Assembly (NCBI RefSeq): GCF_029433115.1
Contig: NZ_JARNTV010000005.1
Span: forward strand, 78,271-142,270
DNA length: 64,000 nucleotides
Origin: Sphingomonas sp. AOB5
Lineage (GTDB): Bacteria; Pseudomonadota; Alphaproteobacteria; Sphingomonadales; Sphingomonadaceae
Reading direction: 5' to 3'
Both the position numbers and the translations under genes were made by a program. The notes beneath the pieces are model-generated. The model searched no databases. It saw nothing but the letters and a program-made list of their open reading frames with translations, and was not told the origin of the DNA. This document shows positions 17,691 through 25,801 of the stretch, in pieces. Within the stretch, counting starts at the first letter, position 1; every line of letters begins with the position of its first letter.

Positions 17691-18790
17691 GCGGCCTTTG
17701 CCGGCAGATTGAGTTCGGCGACCGTCCAGCCATCCATGACGCGCAGGCTAAGCCTGGCCGCATCGCCGAACAACAGGCCTAGCCGGGTCCGCAGATTGTC
17801 GAGCGCGATCCCGGCACCGCGGCTATCGCTGCGGGCGATCGATCCACCACTGTCGCGCACGCGGATACGGACGCCGCCGGGCACGGCATGGGCTTCGACG
17901 AAGATCGTGAACGGTCCGCCGCTGCGTTCGAGGCCGTGGCGCACCGCATTCTCGAACAGGGTCTGCACCGCAAAGGGCGGCACCTGCACCGTGCCGGGCG
18001 GCAGCACGATATCCCAACGCACCTCCAGCCGGTCGCTGAAGCGCGCCTGCTCGATCGCGGCATGGGCGCGAACGATGTCCAGCTCGCCTTCCAGGTCGAC
18101 CAGATGCCCGTCGAGCCGCTCGGTGCTTTCCAGCAGCGCGGCGAGATCGGTCAGCACCGCCTTGGCGCGCTTGGGCCGGTTGGCCAGCTCGCTGAGCGCC
18201 ATGTTGAGCGCGTTGAGCACGAAATGCGGGCGAAGCTGGCGCCGCAGCGCCTCCAGCAGCGCGGTCGAACGGCGGCTGTCCACCCGGTCGCGCCAGGTGC
18301 GCGATGCCACCGCGCGAGCATGGTTGCGCCAGATCGAAGCGGTGGCGACGATCACCGCATAGATCACCAGATCGGTATCGATCAGCACCACCAGCTGGGT
18401 GATCTTGGGCGGCGGCCAGCGCACGCCGAGCATCAGCGGCGCGATATCCAGCCAGGCGCGAAGGTTGAGCAGGGTCCAGTAGATCGCCGCGTGCAGCAGC
18501 CAGATGCACAGCGCGACGCCAAGATGGATCAGCAGCCGCCGCACCACATGCGGCGTGACGACCGGCCAGCGCCGCGCGGCAATCCACACCAAAGGCGCCA
18601 ACGGCGTCCAGCTCCAGAACAGCAGCAGCAGCCGCGTGACGATCTCGATCCGCGGATGCGGGACCGAATAGGCCCAGACCGCCATCAGCGCATTGGTCAT
18701 ATACAGCCCGGCGGCGAAGGTGCCGAAGGCGAACGCGACCAGCGCGATCCGCCATGGCGACGGCTCGACCATCCGCGGTTCAGTCGTCAC
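17687..18790 (-). CDS. HisK-family sensor histidine kinase (LytS-like)
   Basis: 367 residues. About four membrane helices in the first 165 residues without a large periplasmic domain, then the His_kinase region with the phosphoacceptor in LRRQLRPHFVLNALN and a short HATPase_c domain (ENAVRHGLE N-box, DSGGSIA and GAGIALDNLRTRLGLLFG G-boxes). This is the usual partner of LytTR regulators, and the next gene is one (4-base overlap). Motif copy D lies 36 bases before the ATG, between this gene and a divergent HisK-like gene. Confidence 0.95.
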   Translation of the reverse strand: MTTEPRMVEPSPWRIALVAFAFGTFAAGLYMTNALMAVWAYSVPHPRIEIVTRLLLLFWSWTPLAPLVWIAARRWPVVTPHVVRRLLIHLGVALCIWLLHAAIYWTLLNLRAWLDIAPLMLGVRWPPPKITQLVVLIDTDLVIYAVIVATASIWRNHARAVASRTWRDRVDSRRSTALLEALRRQLRPHFVLNALNMALSELANRPKRAKAVLTDLAALLESTERLDGHLVDLEGELDIVRAHAAIEQARFSDRLEVRWDIVLPPGTVQVPPFAVQTLFENAVRHGLERSGGPFTIFVEAHAVPGGVRIRVRDSGGSIARSDSRGAGIALDNLRTRLGLLFGDAARLSLRVMDGWTVAELNLPAKAA

Positions 18791-18825
18791 GGAAACGGGT
18801 CCGATATTCAGGGGCTGGCGTCGGC

Positions 18826-18842
18826 ATTGCTAATCGTAGTAT
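18826..18842. promoter_or_regulatory. 17-bp motif, copy D
   Basis: ATTGCTAATCGTAGTAT, 13 of 17 positions as in copy A. It sits in the 90-bp gap between the divergent sensor kinase (ATG 18790) and the kinase-like protein (ATG 18881), about 37 bases from each start, a position from which one regulator could control both. Confidence 0.45.
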
Positions 18843-18880
18843 GTCTTAGAGCGGTTCGGGGTGCAAGCGAGCGAGTGGGC

Positions 18881-19579
18881 ATGCGGCGCTGGGTACGTAT
18901 CATTCTGGGGACGGCGACGGCGATCGTCACGATCTCGACGCTGATCACGCTGCAGCAATGGATCATCGTGCCCAATATGGGCTGGCGCAGCGCCTATGTC
19001 GTGATGCTGGACGGGTTGATCGACTGGACGGTGTGGGCGCTGCTGACGCCGCTGATCATCTGGGTCGCGCGCCGTGCGCCGATGTTCCGCAAGGGGCGGC
19101 CGCAGCCCGCGATCCTGCTCCATGCATTGCTGGGCACCGCGGCGACGGCGATCTGGACCATCCCGATTGCCTATATCACCATGTTGTTCGCCCGGTTCGG
19201 CTTCGACGGGATGCAGCCCATCCCCTATTCCAGCGCCTATCTCTACGAGCTTCAGGGACGCAGCTTCTATTATTCGCTGTTCTACTGGCTGGTGGTCGGC
19301 ATCGTCACAGCGCGGCAGCTGGCGACCGATGCGCAGGAAGCCGCAGGCGAAGCGGCGCGGCTGGAAAGCGAGGCGCTGGCCGCCGACCTGCAGGCCGCGC
19401 GGGTGCATTACGACCCGCGCGGGCTGGCGCACGAGTTGCGCGAAGCCGCCGCGCTGGCCGAGGCCGATCCGGTGCGTGCGGAGGAACATATCCTGGAAAC
19501 CGCAGGAGAATTGCAGCGCAGCCTGGCACTCACCTCATCGTTGGTCGCACAGCGCCCGGTGCACGCGGTCTCGGGCTGA
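18881..19579 (+). CDS. HisK-like membrane protein lacking phosphoacceptor and ATPase domain
   Basis: 232 residues. Four membrane helices (IILGTATAIVTISTLITL, TVWALLTPLIIWVA, ILLHALLGTAATAIWTIPIAYITMLF, YSLFYWLVVGIVTA) and a coiled-coil (AGEAARLESEALAADLQAA) match the N-terminal half of LytS/HisK kinases. Where kinases have QLNPHFLFN this protein has HYDPRGLAHEL, then the helix LAEADPVRAEEHILETAGELQRSL, and it stops before any HATPase domain. It is therefore very likely without kinase activity. Divergent from an intact sensor with only 90 bases between. It could modulate that sensor by heterodimerisation. The upstream ribosome site is weak. Confidence 0.7.
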   Translation: MRRWVRIILGTATAIVTISTLITLQQWIIVPNMGWRSAYVVMLDGLIDWTVWALLTPLIIWVARRAPMFRKGRPQPAILLHALLGTAATAIWTIPIAYITMLFARFGFDGMQPIPYSSAYLYELQGRSFYYSLFYWLVVGIVTARQLATDAQEAAGEAARLESEALAADLQAARVHYDPRGLAHELREAAALAEADPVRAEEHILETAGELQRSLALTSSLVAQRPVHAVSG

Positions 19580-19680
19580 TCCGCTCCGTTTCGTCCCCGA
19601 CATCACCGTCCGGTCACTTCACCCTTGAGCCGCGCCGCGCGCGAGGGTCCACTCCCCTTACTCTGTGGGAGGAGGGTGTA

Positions 19681-20193
19681 ATGGCGCGTTTCGAACAATT
19701 CGAACAAGGCAGTCCGGACGTCGCGGAAATCACCGGCATGCCGGTCGATTTCGCCGAGCACACGCCCGATCGCCGGCCCGAAGCCATCGACGCCCCCGCC
19801 CTGCCCCCTCGCGTAATGGCGGCACTCATGGCTCATCGTCTCGAATTCGAAATCGACGTTTGCGACCTGTTCGACGCACAGCTCCGCGGCAAGGCACCGC
19901 CGCTGATCGACGCCCGGATCGGCCGCGCCTATCGCACCGCGCACATCGCCGGCGCGGTGAACATGGATCCGGAGAATGTGTCGCGCAGCGCGCTGCAGGC
20001 ACTGCCCCGCGCGCCGTACATCGCGGTCTATGGCAGCGATGCGCAGCGGCTGGACGCGGTGCGCGTGTCTCACGCCATCGCCGAGCTGGGCTTTGCGGTG
20101 AAGATCGTGAATGGCGGGTTCGCCGCCTGGACCGAACAGGGCTTCCCGGTCGCCCAGACCAGCGCCCCGACCCACCGGATCGCGGCGCTCTAA
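19681..20193 (+). CDS. Rhodanese-like domain protein without the catalytic Cys
   Basis: 170 residues. Rhodanese fold from about residue 65 (PPLIDARIGRAYRTAHIAGAVNMD ... VKIVNGGFAAWTEQGFPV). The active-site loop, normally CxxGxRS, reads VYGSDAQRLDA and has no Cys, so sulfur transfer is unlikely; the only Cys is near residue 61. The first 60 residues are extra and contain an acidic, proline-rich stretch. Such inactive domains often bind or sense other molecules. A strong GGGAGGAGGG precedes the ATG. A palindromic repeat begins 3 bases after the stop. Confidence 0.8.
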   Translation: MARFEQFEQGSPDVAEITGMPVDFAEHTPDRRPEAIDAPALPPRVMAALMAHRLEFEIDVCDLFDAQLRGKAPPLIDARIGRAYRTAHIAGAVNMDPENVSRSALQALPRAPYIAVYGSDAQRLDAVRVSHAIAELGFAVKIVNGGFAAWTEQGFPVAQTSAPTHRIAAL

Positions 20194-20196
20194 ATC

Positions 20197-20320
20197 AATC
20201 CTCCCCCGCCAGGGGGAGGTGTCAGCGCAGCTGACGGAGGGGGAGGATTCCAGAACGGAGGTTAGGGAGTCCTCCCCCTCCGTCGCCTTCGGCGCCACCT
20301 CCCCCTGGCGGGGGAGGATT
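20197..20320. repeat. Long imperfect palindrome, C/G-rich intergenic repeat copy 1
   Basis: The outer arms AATCCTCCCCCGCCAGGGGG and CCCCCTGGCGGGGGAGGATT are inverted repeats about 75 bases apart; inner arms (GGAGGTG..., CTCCCCCTCCGTCGC) add more pairing. A related element lies at 25619-25742 with the same GGAGGTGNCAGC and CTGACGGAGGGG blocks. It ends at the stop codon of the AraC gene and fills the space between two convergent genes. This fits a non-autonomous, sphingomonad-type repeat; no transposase is present. Confidence 0.8.
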
Positions 20321-21098
20321 AAGTTGACTGCCGGGCCCGCCGCCACGCCGCTGGTGTGGTCATCGTCATCAGCTTGAATGCCGAGCTGAAGTGCGACTGG
20401 GCGGCATAGCCGCATTCCAGCGCGATCTGGGCGATCCCCTGATCGGTTTCGGCGAGCAGCAGCTTGGCCCGCTCGATCCGCCGCCGCCGGAAATAGCGAT
20501 AGGGTGGCTCGCCCAGCGAGCGGCGGAAGGCACGCGAGAAATGCGGGGTGCTCAGCCCCACCAATCCGGCCAGTTCGTCCAGTGCGATGTCGCGGTGCAG
20601 GTTGCGTTCGATATGATCAATGCAGGCACGCAGCCGGTGACCGCTCAGCCCGCCCTGAAGCGGCTGATCGCTGTCGATCCGCACATGCCGACCGGCCAGC
20701 CGGATCGCGACAATCTCGGCCAAGCGGCGCGCATAATCCGGGCAATGCGCACGCTCGATACATTCGCGCCGCAATGCCTCGGCCATCAGCCAGGCGACCT
20801 CGTCTCCCGCGTCGCAAAAGCCGAGGAAGCTCAGTTGCGGATGCCATTCGAGGCCTGCGGCTTCGAGCAGGAAGGCCGTGTCGAGCGACACCAGCAGCAC
20901 CTCATCGCCATCCAGTGATGGCAGCGGACCCGGTCCGGCCGCGAGCATCCGCCGGTCGCCAATGAAGATGGCAGCGAACGCATCGCCGGGCCGCTCCGGC
21001 AGGCCCGCAAGCGCATCCCCGGCGCACAGCACCGCTTCGCCGCCGGACCATCTGAGCGTGCGGATCCCGGAGATCACAAGCGGATCGTGCATCGTCAT
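20319..21098 (-). CDS. AraC family transcriptional regulator
   Basis: 259 residues. The C-terminal ~100 residues form the double helix-turn-helix of AraC/XylS proteins (IALDELAGLVGLSTPHFSRAFRRSLGEPPYRYFRRRRIERAKLLL and IAQIALECGYAAQSHFSSAFKLMT). The N-terminal half is a poorly conserved effector or cupin-like region (HDPLVISGIRTLRWSGGEAVLC). Its stop overlaps the edge of the palindromic repeat by two bases, so the element could be part of its mRNA end. It may regulate the neighbouring TonB receptor or a distant target; nothing decides this. Confidence 0.88.
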   Translation of the reverse strand: MTMHDPLVISGIRTLRWSGGEAVLCAGDALAGLPERPGDAFAAIFIGDRRMLAAGPGPLPSLDGDEVLLVSLDTAFLLEAAGLEWHPQLSFLGFCDAGDEVAWLMAEALRRECIERAHCPDYARRLAEIVAIRLAGRHVRIDSDQPLQGGLSGHRLRACIDHIERNLHRDIALDELAGLVGLSTPHFSRAFRRSLGEPPYRYFRRRRIERAKLLLAETDQGIAQIALECGYAAQSHFSSAFKLMTMTTPAAWRRARQST

Positions 21099-21195
21099 CG
21101 CCGCGAGATTGCGCGGGTCTACCCGGCTCCGCCATCGCCCGTTCGACGAACGGCGGCTGATGGCGACGAGCGTTGGCCTCTCCCGGGCTGCTATT

Positions 21196-21714
21196 TCAGC
21201 GAAGCCGTGCCTTTAGTTGCCCGATCTGCGAACACAGATTGTGCGACGCCCGGATCACGCTCTCGCACAGTGCTTCGGCTTCCGCTTCAGCCAGAGGCAA
21301 CGCTTCCCGGGACAAATGGCTCGACCGAAACGTTACGAGACGAAACACCACCGTCCAGCGACCCTGCAGGTCCAGTGTGATCTTGCACACACCATGGCAA
21401 AGCATGTTGCGGAAGTCGGTGTGGCTTCGCCACCGCTCCAGTGTCCCCAGCAGATTTCCCGCCTCAGCTTCGAATGGCCCACCAGCGCTGATCGTGGCAG
21501 CGAGCGCTTCGAGCCGCTGGCCTACCAGATGTGGCAGCGTCACCTGCCCGCCCCGGCCCTCGACTTGAGCCAAGACGTCAAGGCACTCGGTCACGCTCGT
21601 CTCGGCGCGGGTAAATGCATCGACACAGCGCCCCCGCCATGCGTTCACCCGCTCCGTCGCCACCTCGAACGGTTCGCGGGGAAGAGGTTCGAGATTGAGG
21701 GCCGGCGCGTTCAC
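21196..21714 (-). CDS. Unknown helical protein with HEPN-like RNxxxHG motif
   Basis: About 172 residues from a GTG at 21714. The frame continues upstream to 21777, but that start would lie inside the terminator of the receptor gene, so the internal GTG (VNAPALNLEPLPREPF) is preferred. Mostly helical. The segment HTDFRNMLCHGVCKI carries an Rx4H motif with Asn after Arg and Gly after His, as in HEPN ribonuclease domains; a beta-rich stretch (LDLQGRWTVVFRLVTF) follows. HEPN is an inference from one motif. It lies downstream of the TonB receptor on the same strand, beyond the terminator. Confidence 0.6.
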   Translation of the reverse strand: MNAPALNLEPLPREPFEVATERVNAWRGRCVDAFTRAETSVTECLDVLAQVEGRGGQVTLPHLVGQRLEALAATISAGGPFEAEAGNLLGTLERWRSHTDFRNMLCHGVCKITLDLQGRWTVVFRLVTFRSSHLSREALPLAEAEAEALCESVIRASHNLCSQIGQLKARLR

Positions 21715-21756
21715 CCCGACGGGATAGCAGGCGCATGTTGATGATTGGTTTGCGCA

Positions 21757-21791
21757 AGAAATTGGGGCCGGCAGCATCCCCTGCCGGCCCC
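21757..21791 (-). terminator. Rho-independent terminator of the second TonB receptor
   Basis: A perfect 11-bp stem (GGGGCCGGCAG with CTGCCGGCCCC, loop of 6, 21764-21791). On the minus strand AATTTCTTG follows, a short T-rich tail. It lies 34 bases after the receptor stop. Confidence 0.8.
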
Positions 21792-21825
21792 TGGGGAACC
21801 GTGAGTTAGGATCGCGGGGCAGCGA

Positions 21826-24800
21826 TCAGAACTTGATCACGGCTCCCGCATAGAAGAAGCGGCCGACATTCTCGTACACCGCAGTGCCCGTGCCGCCCGA
21901 ACCGCACGAGAAGACGCCGCCGGTGCCGCAGGTGCCGTCGAAGCCGAACGGCGGCGCGGTATCGAACAGATTGTCGACGCCGATATAGAAGCGGTAGGTC
22001 TTCACCGGCTCGAAACCGAAGCGGAACGAATGGTAGAAGGTGTCCGGCGTCCACACGACCGGGAACTTGTCGAGATCGGTCGCCGGGCGCCCGTCGAGCG
22101 GGTGCTGGGTCTCGTAGAAATCGACCGTCATGCCCGTGATGTACCGCAGGTTATAGTTCACATCGAACTTGCCGAAATCGAGGTTCGCCTCGAGGCTCGC
22201 CGCATATTCCGGCTCGTTCAGCTCGCCCTTGGCACGATCGCGGAAGGTGGGATCGTTGACGTTGCTGTACGAGTCCCGCTTCAGCAGCCAGCTGAACACG
22301 CCGCGCAGGTTCAGATCAGCGCCGAACATGCGGGTCTGGTAGGTCGCATCGAAATCGATGCCCGAGGTTTCCAGCTTGGCGAAGTTGAACGGGCCGGAGA
22401 TGAACGAATTGTCGTTCGCGCCGACCGTGTACTGCACCGTCGATCCGCCGACATTGCGGTTCGACTGGCCGAGGAAGGTGCCGTCGGGACGGCGGAAGAC
22501 CGCGGCGCAATACTGGTTCCCGATGCCGCTGGGATTGTCATAGCACAGGTCGATCACGGTCTGCGCGCCGAGCGAGAAGATCACATTCTCGACCTTGATG
22601 TCGTAATAATCGACCGTCAGTGAGAAGCCCGGCAGGAAGCGCGGCTGGAACACCGCGCCCAGCGTGATGCTGGTGCCGCGTTCCTCTTCCAGATTGGCGT
22701 TGCTGCCGTTCAGACCGCGGATGCCCGACGAGGGCACGTTGGTCCATGGCACGGTGACGCCCGCGATCACTTCGGTGGTGGGCACGCCCGCCGCCGCGCA
22801 GTTCGCCACGCGGAAGGTGGTGCCGTTGTTGATGTTGGTCTGGCTGCACGGATCGACCAGCCCGTTGAGGAAGGTCTGCGAGGCCGGGCGGTACAGGTTC
22901 ACCAGCGTCGGCGCGCGGACCGAGCGGGCATAGCCGCCGCGGAAGCGCACGCCCTGGATCGGCGAATAGATGCCGCCGACATTATAGGTCCACACGCTGC
23001 CGGTGGTGCCCGCTCCGCTGTTGTAATCGGAGATGCGCGCGGCGCCTTCGAACGACAGTTCCTCGAAGCCCGGCATGCCCTTCAGCAGCGGGATGCGGAC
23101 TTCGCCATAGGCTTCCTTCACCTTCAGCGTGGGCGCGTTGAAGGGCAGGATCACGTTGAAGTCGGTCGCGCCGCTCGCGGTGATCGGATCGTAGATCGAG
23201 CGGGCCGTCTCCGCGCGATACTCGCCGCCGATCGCGAAGGCGACCGGGCCGCCGGGCAGTTCGAACAGCTGCGACAGATCGCCCGACACGAAGGCGCTGA
23301 CGCTGAAGAAGGTCGCGCGCTCGTCGCGGAAAACATCGGCGCTGACATAGTCGAGCGCGGCGGCGGAGGGCTTGCCGTTGCCGAACACGTTGATCGGCAC
23401 GCAGGCCGCGTCATTGTTGTTCGGATTGGCATCGGCATTGATCGCACAGACGATCTGCCCGCCCGACAGCACCGCATCGGCGGCGTTACGGAAATTCTGG
23501 AGCAGAATGCGGTTGGTCGCATCGAAATGCGTGTCGGTCTGGCCGTAATTGGCCGCGATCTCGTAGCGCCAGTCTTCGTTGAACACGCCGTCGATCCCGC
23601 CGACCAGGCGGAAGGTGTCGCGGGTATATTCCTCGCCGCGGCCGCCGAAATCGACGTTGAAGCGCTGGATGCTGAAGGTGGTCGCTCCCGGCGCCAGGCT
23701 GCGGGTCAGCAGGTCGCGCGCCTGACCGGTCAGGAACGGATTGCTGAGATTATAGGTGCCCTGCAAATTGGCGATGCTGGTCGGCTGGCCTTCCTGATTG
23801 CCGGTGATGCGGACGAACTTGCCTTCGAAGAAAGGCCGGAAGGCCGGGCTGAACTCATAGCTGGCCAGCACGTTCGCCGACTTGCGCTCAAGCCGCGGCA
23901 GCAACTGGCCGGTCAGGCGCAGCGTCGAGCCCTGCCCGCCGATGCAGTTGCCCGATCCGAACGGCCGCAGATCGCGGGTGCAGCGATTGGCGGCGAGATT
24001 GCCGTTGCTGTCGAAGTGGAAATTGACGCCCAGCTCGGCGCCGGTGTTGCTGCGCTCCCCGGTGCAGTTGAGCGCGCGGCGCGCCTGGACCGCAGCGAAA
24101 TTGGGATCGCCCGCAGCAACCGCCGCAGGGCAGGCCGCGGCATAGGTGCCGCCTTCGGAGATATTGCCGTTGCGCACGCCGCGCAGGAAGGCGTTGTCGG
24201 GGATGCCGTCGCCCGCCGCCGGTTCACCCAGCGTGTTCTGCACCACGTTGAACTGCGGGCGGCCCGAATAGGCGCCGTACAGGTCGTCGCGATCGGAATA
24301 GTAGACGTCGTCGGCATAGGAATATTCGAGCGACGCGGCGATGTTGCCGCGGCCTTCCGAGAAATTCTTGCCCGCGGTCGCCGACACCAGATAGCTGCCG
24401 CGATCGCCATAGCCGCTGGCGCCGGCCTGAGCGCGGAAGCGGAAGCCTTCGAAATTGCGCTTGGTGACGAAGTTGACCACGCCCGCGACTGCGTCCGAGC
24501 CGTAAATGGCCGAATTGCCGCCGGTCACCACATCGACGCGCTCGAGCAGATCGACCGGAATCGTGTTCACATCGATGCTGGTCGGCGTGCCCGGCTGCGC
24601 CGTCACATGGCGGCGGCCATTGACCAGCACCAGCGTGCGCGAGGTGCCCAGACCGCGCAGATCGAGCAGGTTGAGGCCCGCGGTGCCGATAAAGCCGCCC
24701 GAATTGGCCTGGCTGAATGTCGCGTGCATCGACGGCAGATTGTTGAGCGCGTCGCCCAGCGAGACGTTGCCGGTGTCGGTCAGCTCGCCGACCTGCATCG

Positions 24801-24987
24801 TGGTGACCGGCACTGCCGAGGTCAGGCCCGGACGCGCGATGCGCGAGCCGGTGACGATGATCGGCGCCTCGTCCGGCGCGGCTTCGGTCTCGTCCGCGGC
24901 AGGCGCGTCCTGCGCCTGTGCCATGCCGGGCAGGAGGATGGCGGTCGCCAGCGCGGTCGCCGAAAGGAATTGATGGATCGTTCGCAT
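21826..24987 (-). CDS. TonB-dependent receptor, large (1053 aa)
   Basis: Signal peptide (FLSATALATAILLPGMAQA, cut before QDAPAAD), TonB-box-like APIIVTGSRIARPG, then a plug (VPVTTMQVGEL ... LLDLRGLGTSRTLVLVNGRRHV ... VDVVTGGNSAIYGSDAVAGVVNFVTKRNFEGF) and a barrel ending FFYAGAVIKF. The LxLRGLGxxRTLVLxNGRR plug signature is that of the large sphingomonad/Xanthomonas receptor class often linked to carbohydrates or other complex substrates. AAGGGGCG precedes the ATG. An orphan LytTR gene and motif copy B lie directly upstream, so control by that protein is likely. Substrate unknown. Confidence 0.93.
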   Translation of the reverse strand: MRTIHQFLSATALATAILLPGMAQAQDAPAADETEAAPDEAPIIVTGSRIARPGLTSAVPVTTMQVGELTDTGNVSLGDALNNLPSMHATFSQANSGGFIGTAGLNLLDLRGLGTSRTLVLVNGRRHVTAQPGTPTSIDVNTIPVDLLERVDVVTGGNSAIYGSDAVAGVVNFVTKRNFEGFRFRAQAGASGYGDRGSYLVSATAGKNFSEGRGNIAASLEYSYADDVYYSDRDDLYGAYSGRPQFNVVQNTLGEPAAGDGIPDNAFLRGVRNGNISEGGTYAAACPAAVAAGDPNFAAVQARRALNCTGERSNTGAELGVNFHFDSNGNLAANRCTRDLRPFGSGNCIGGQGSTLRLTGQLLPRLERKSANVLASYEFSPAFRPFFEGKFVRITGNQEGQPTSIANLQGTYNLSNPFLTGQARDLLTRSLAPGATTFSIQRFNVDFGGRGEEYTRDTFRLVGGIDGVFNEDWRYEIAANYGQTDTHFDATNRILLQNFRNAADAVLSGGQIVCAINADANPNNNDAACVPINVFGNGKPSAAALDYVSADVFRDERATFFSVSAFVSGDLSQLFELPGGPVAFAIGGEYRAETARSIYDPITASGATDFNVILPFNAPTLKVKEAYGEVRIPLLKGMPGFEELSFEGAARISDYNSGAGTTGSVWTYNVGGIYSPIQGVRFRGGYARSVRAPTLVNLYRPASQTFLNGLVDPCSQTNINNGTTFRVANCAAAGVPTTEVIAGVTVPWTNVPSSGIRGLNGSNANLEEERGTSITLGAVFQPRFLPGFSLTVDYYDIKVENVIFSLGAQTVIDLCYDNPSGIGNQYCAAVFRRPDGTFLGQSNRNVGGSTVQYTVGANDNSFISGPFNFAKLETSGIDFDATYQTRMFGADLNLRGVFSWLLKRDSYSNVNDPTFRDRAKGELNEPEYAASLEANLDFGKFDVNYNLRYITGMTVDFYETQHPLDGRPATDLDKFPVVWTPDTFYHSFRFGFEPVKTYRFYIGVDNLFDTAPPFGFDGTCGTGGVFSCGSGGTGTAVYENVGRFFYAGAVIKF

Positions 24988-25083
24988 GGTAATCGCCCCT
25001 TGTCTGTTGCGTGGGGTCGTGATTGCCGCGACGAACGGCGATGCGCTTTCGCGATCCGATCATCGCTTGCGCAGAACGATCAT

Positions 25084-25100
25084 ATTGCGTTTCGTATTAT
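25084..25100. promoter_or_regulatory. 17-bp motif, copy B, before the TonB receptor
   Basis: ATTGCGTTTCGTATTAT, one difference from copy A, about 97 bases before the receptor ATG and 50 bases after the stop of the orphan LytTR gene. The surrounding AT-rich stretch (TATTATTATGG) could hold the receptor promoter. Confidence 0.6.
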
Positions 25101-25149
25101 TATGGTTGCGTGACAGCTGTGGCAGCATTGTCACAATATTGCGCGACGA

Positions 25150-25512
25150 TCAGGCCGCGAACGGCGCGCGGCTGGCGAGTTCGGCGAGCAGCGCCGCGGC
25201 ATAGCTTCGCCCTACACGCACCTCCACCCCGCCCCCGGTCACTACGGTGAGCGCACCGTCCGCGCCACGCCGCACTTCGCTCGCCCGGTCCCAGCGGACG
25301 ATGGCAGAGCGATGGACGCGGCGGAATGCCGCGGTTCCGATCCGCGCCTCGATCGAGGCCATGGTCTCATGGTGCAGGAACGAGCCATCCGGCGTGTGCA
25401 ACCGGACATAGTCGCGCTCCGCTTCGATCCAGTCGAGGTCGCCCGGGTTCACCCGCCGGTAGCGGCCATGGGCGTGGACCCAGATGCTGTCGGGTTGGGA
25501 GGCGCCGGACAT
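25150..25512 (-). CDS. Stand-alone LytTR DNA-binding protein
   Basis: 120 residues, made almost only of a LytTR domain (WVHAHGRYRRVNPGDLDWIEAERDYVRLHT ... FRRVHRSAIVRWDRASEVRRGADGALTVV ... VRVGRSY). No receiver, membrane segment or sensor part, so it is an orphan regulator, controlled by level, ligand or partner. It is directly upstream of the TonB receptor on the same strand. Motif copy C lies 9 bases before its ATG, in a position suited for autoregulation. Confidence 0.9.
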   Translation of the reverse strand: MSGASQPDSIWVHAHGRYRRVNPGDLDWIEAERDYVRLHTPDGSFLHHETMASIEARIGTAAFRRVHRSAIVRWDRASEVRRGADGALTVVTGGGVEVRVGRSYAAALLAELASRAPFAA

Positions 25513-25521
25513 GCGCTGACA

Positions 25522-25538
25522 ATAGTACGAAACGTATC
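25522..25538. promoter_or_regulatory. 17-bp motif, copy C, at the LytTR start
   Basis: ATAGTACGAAACGTATC on the plus strand; its reverse complement matches copy A at 14 of 17 positions. It holds the perfect inverted repeat TACG-AAA-CGTA. It lies 9 bases before the LytTR ATG. Confidence 0.55.
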
Positions 25539-25618
25539 ATATATCCACCCGTCACGCCGGCCTTTTGCCGGACTCCACCGGGAGGCGAAGGGAGCGCTCA
25601 GGGCTCGAGAAATCATCC

Positions 25619-25742
25619 AATCCTCCCCGGAGGGGGAGGTGGCAGCCGCAGGCTGACGGAGGGGTATTATCCGCGAGCGACGTTGCCTGTGGAGATTACC
25701 CCTCCACCGCTTCGCGGTCCCCCTCCCCCTCCGGGGGAGGAT
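25619..25742. repeat. C/G-rich intergenic palindrome, copy 2
   Basis: Outer arms AATCCTCCCCGGAGGGGGAG and CTCCCCCTCCGGGGGAGGAT are inverted repeats. Internal blocks GGAGGTGGCAGC and CTGACGGAGGGG are shared with the element at 20197-20320; the central third differs. No coding capacity. Confidence 0.8.
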
Positions 25743-25779
25743 TTAAGCGTCAGCGCTGAATATAGATTCAACCTAGTGG

Positions 25780-25801
25780 ACCCCGGCACTTCGGCCGGGG
25801 T
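25780..25801 (-). terminator. Hairpin downstream of leuA
   Basis: 8-bp stem ACCCCGGC / GCCGGGGT with loop ACTTCG, 16 bases after the leuA stop. No T-tract on the minus strand. Same sequence type as the hairpin at 5790-5809, so it may be a repeat used as a transcript end. Confidence 0.5.

Noticed and set aside
20197..20320. CRISPR array or insertion sequence.
   Set aside because: A single palindrome, no regular spacers, no transposase or target-site duplication visible.
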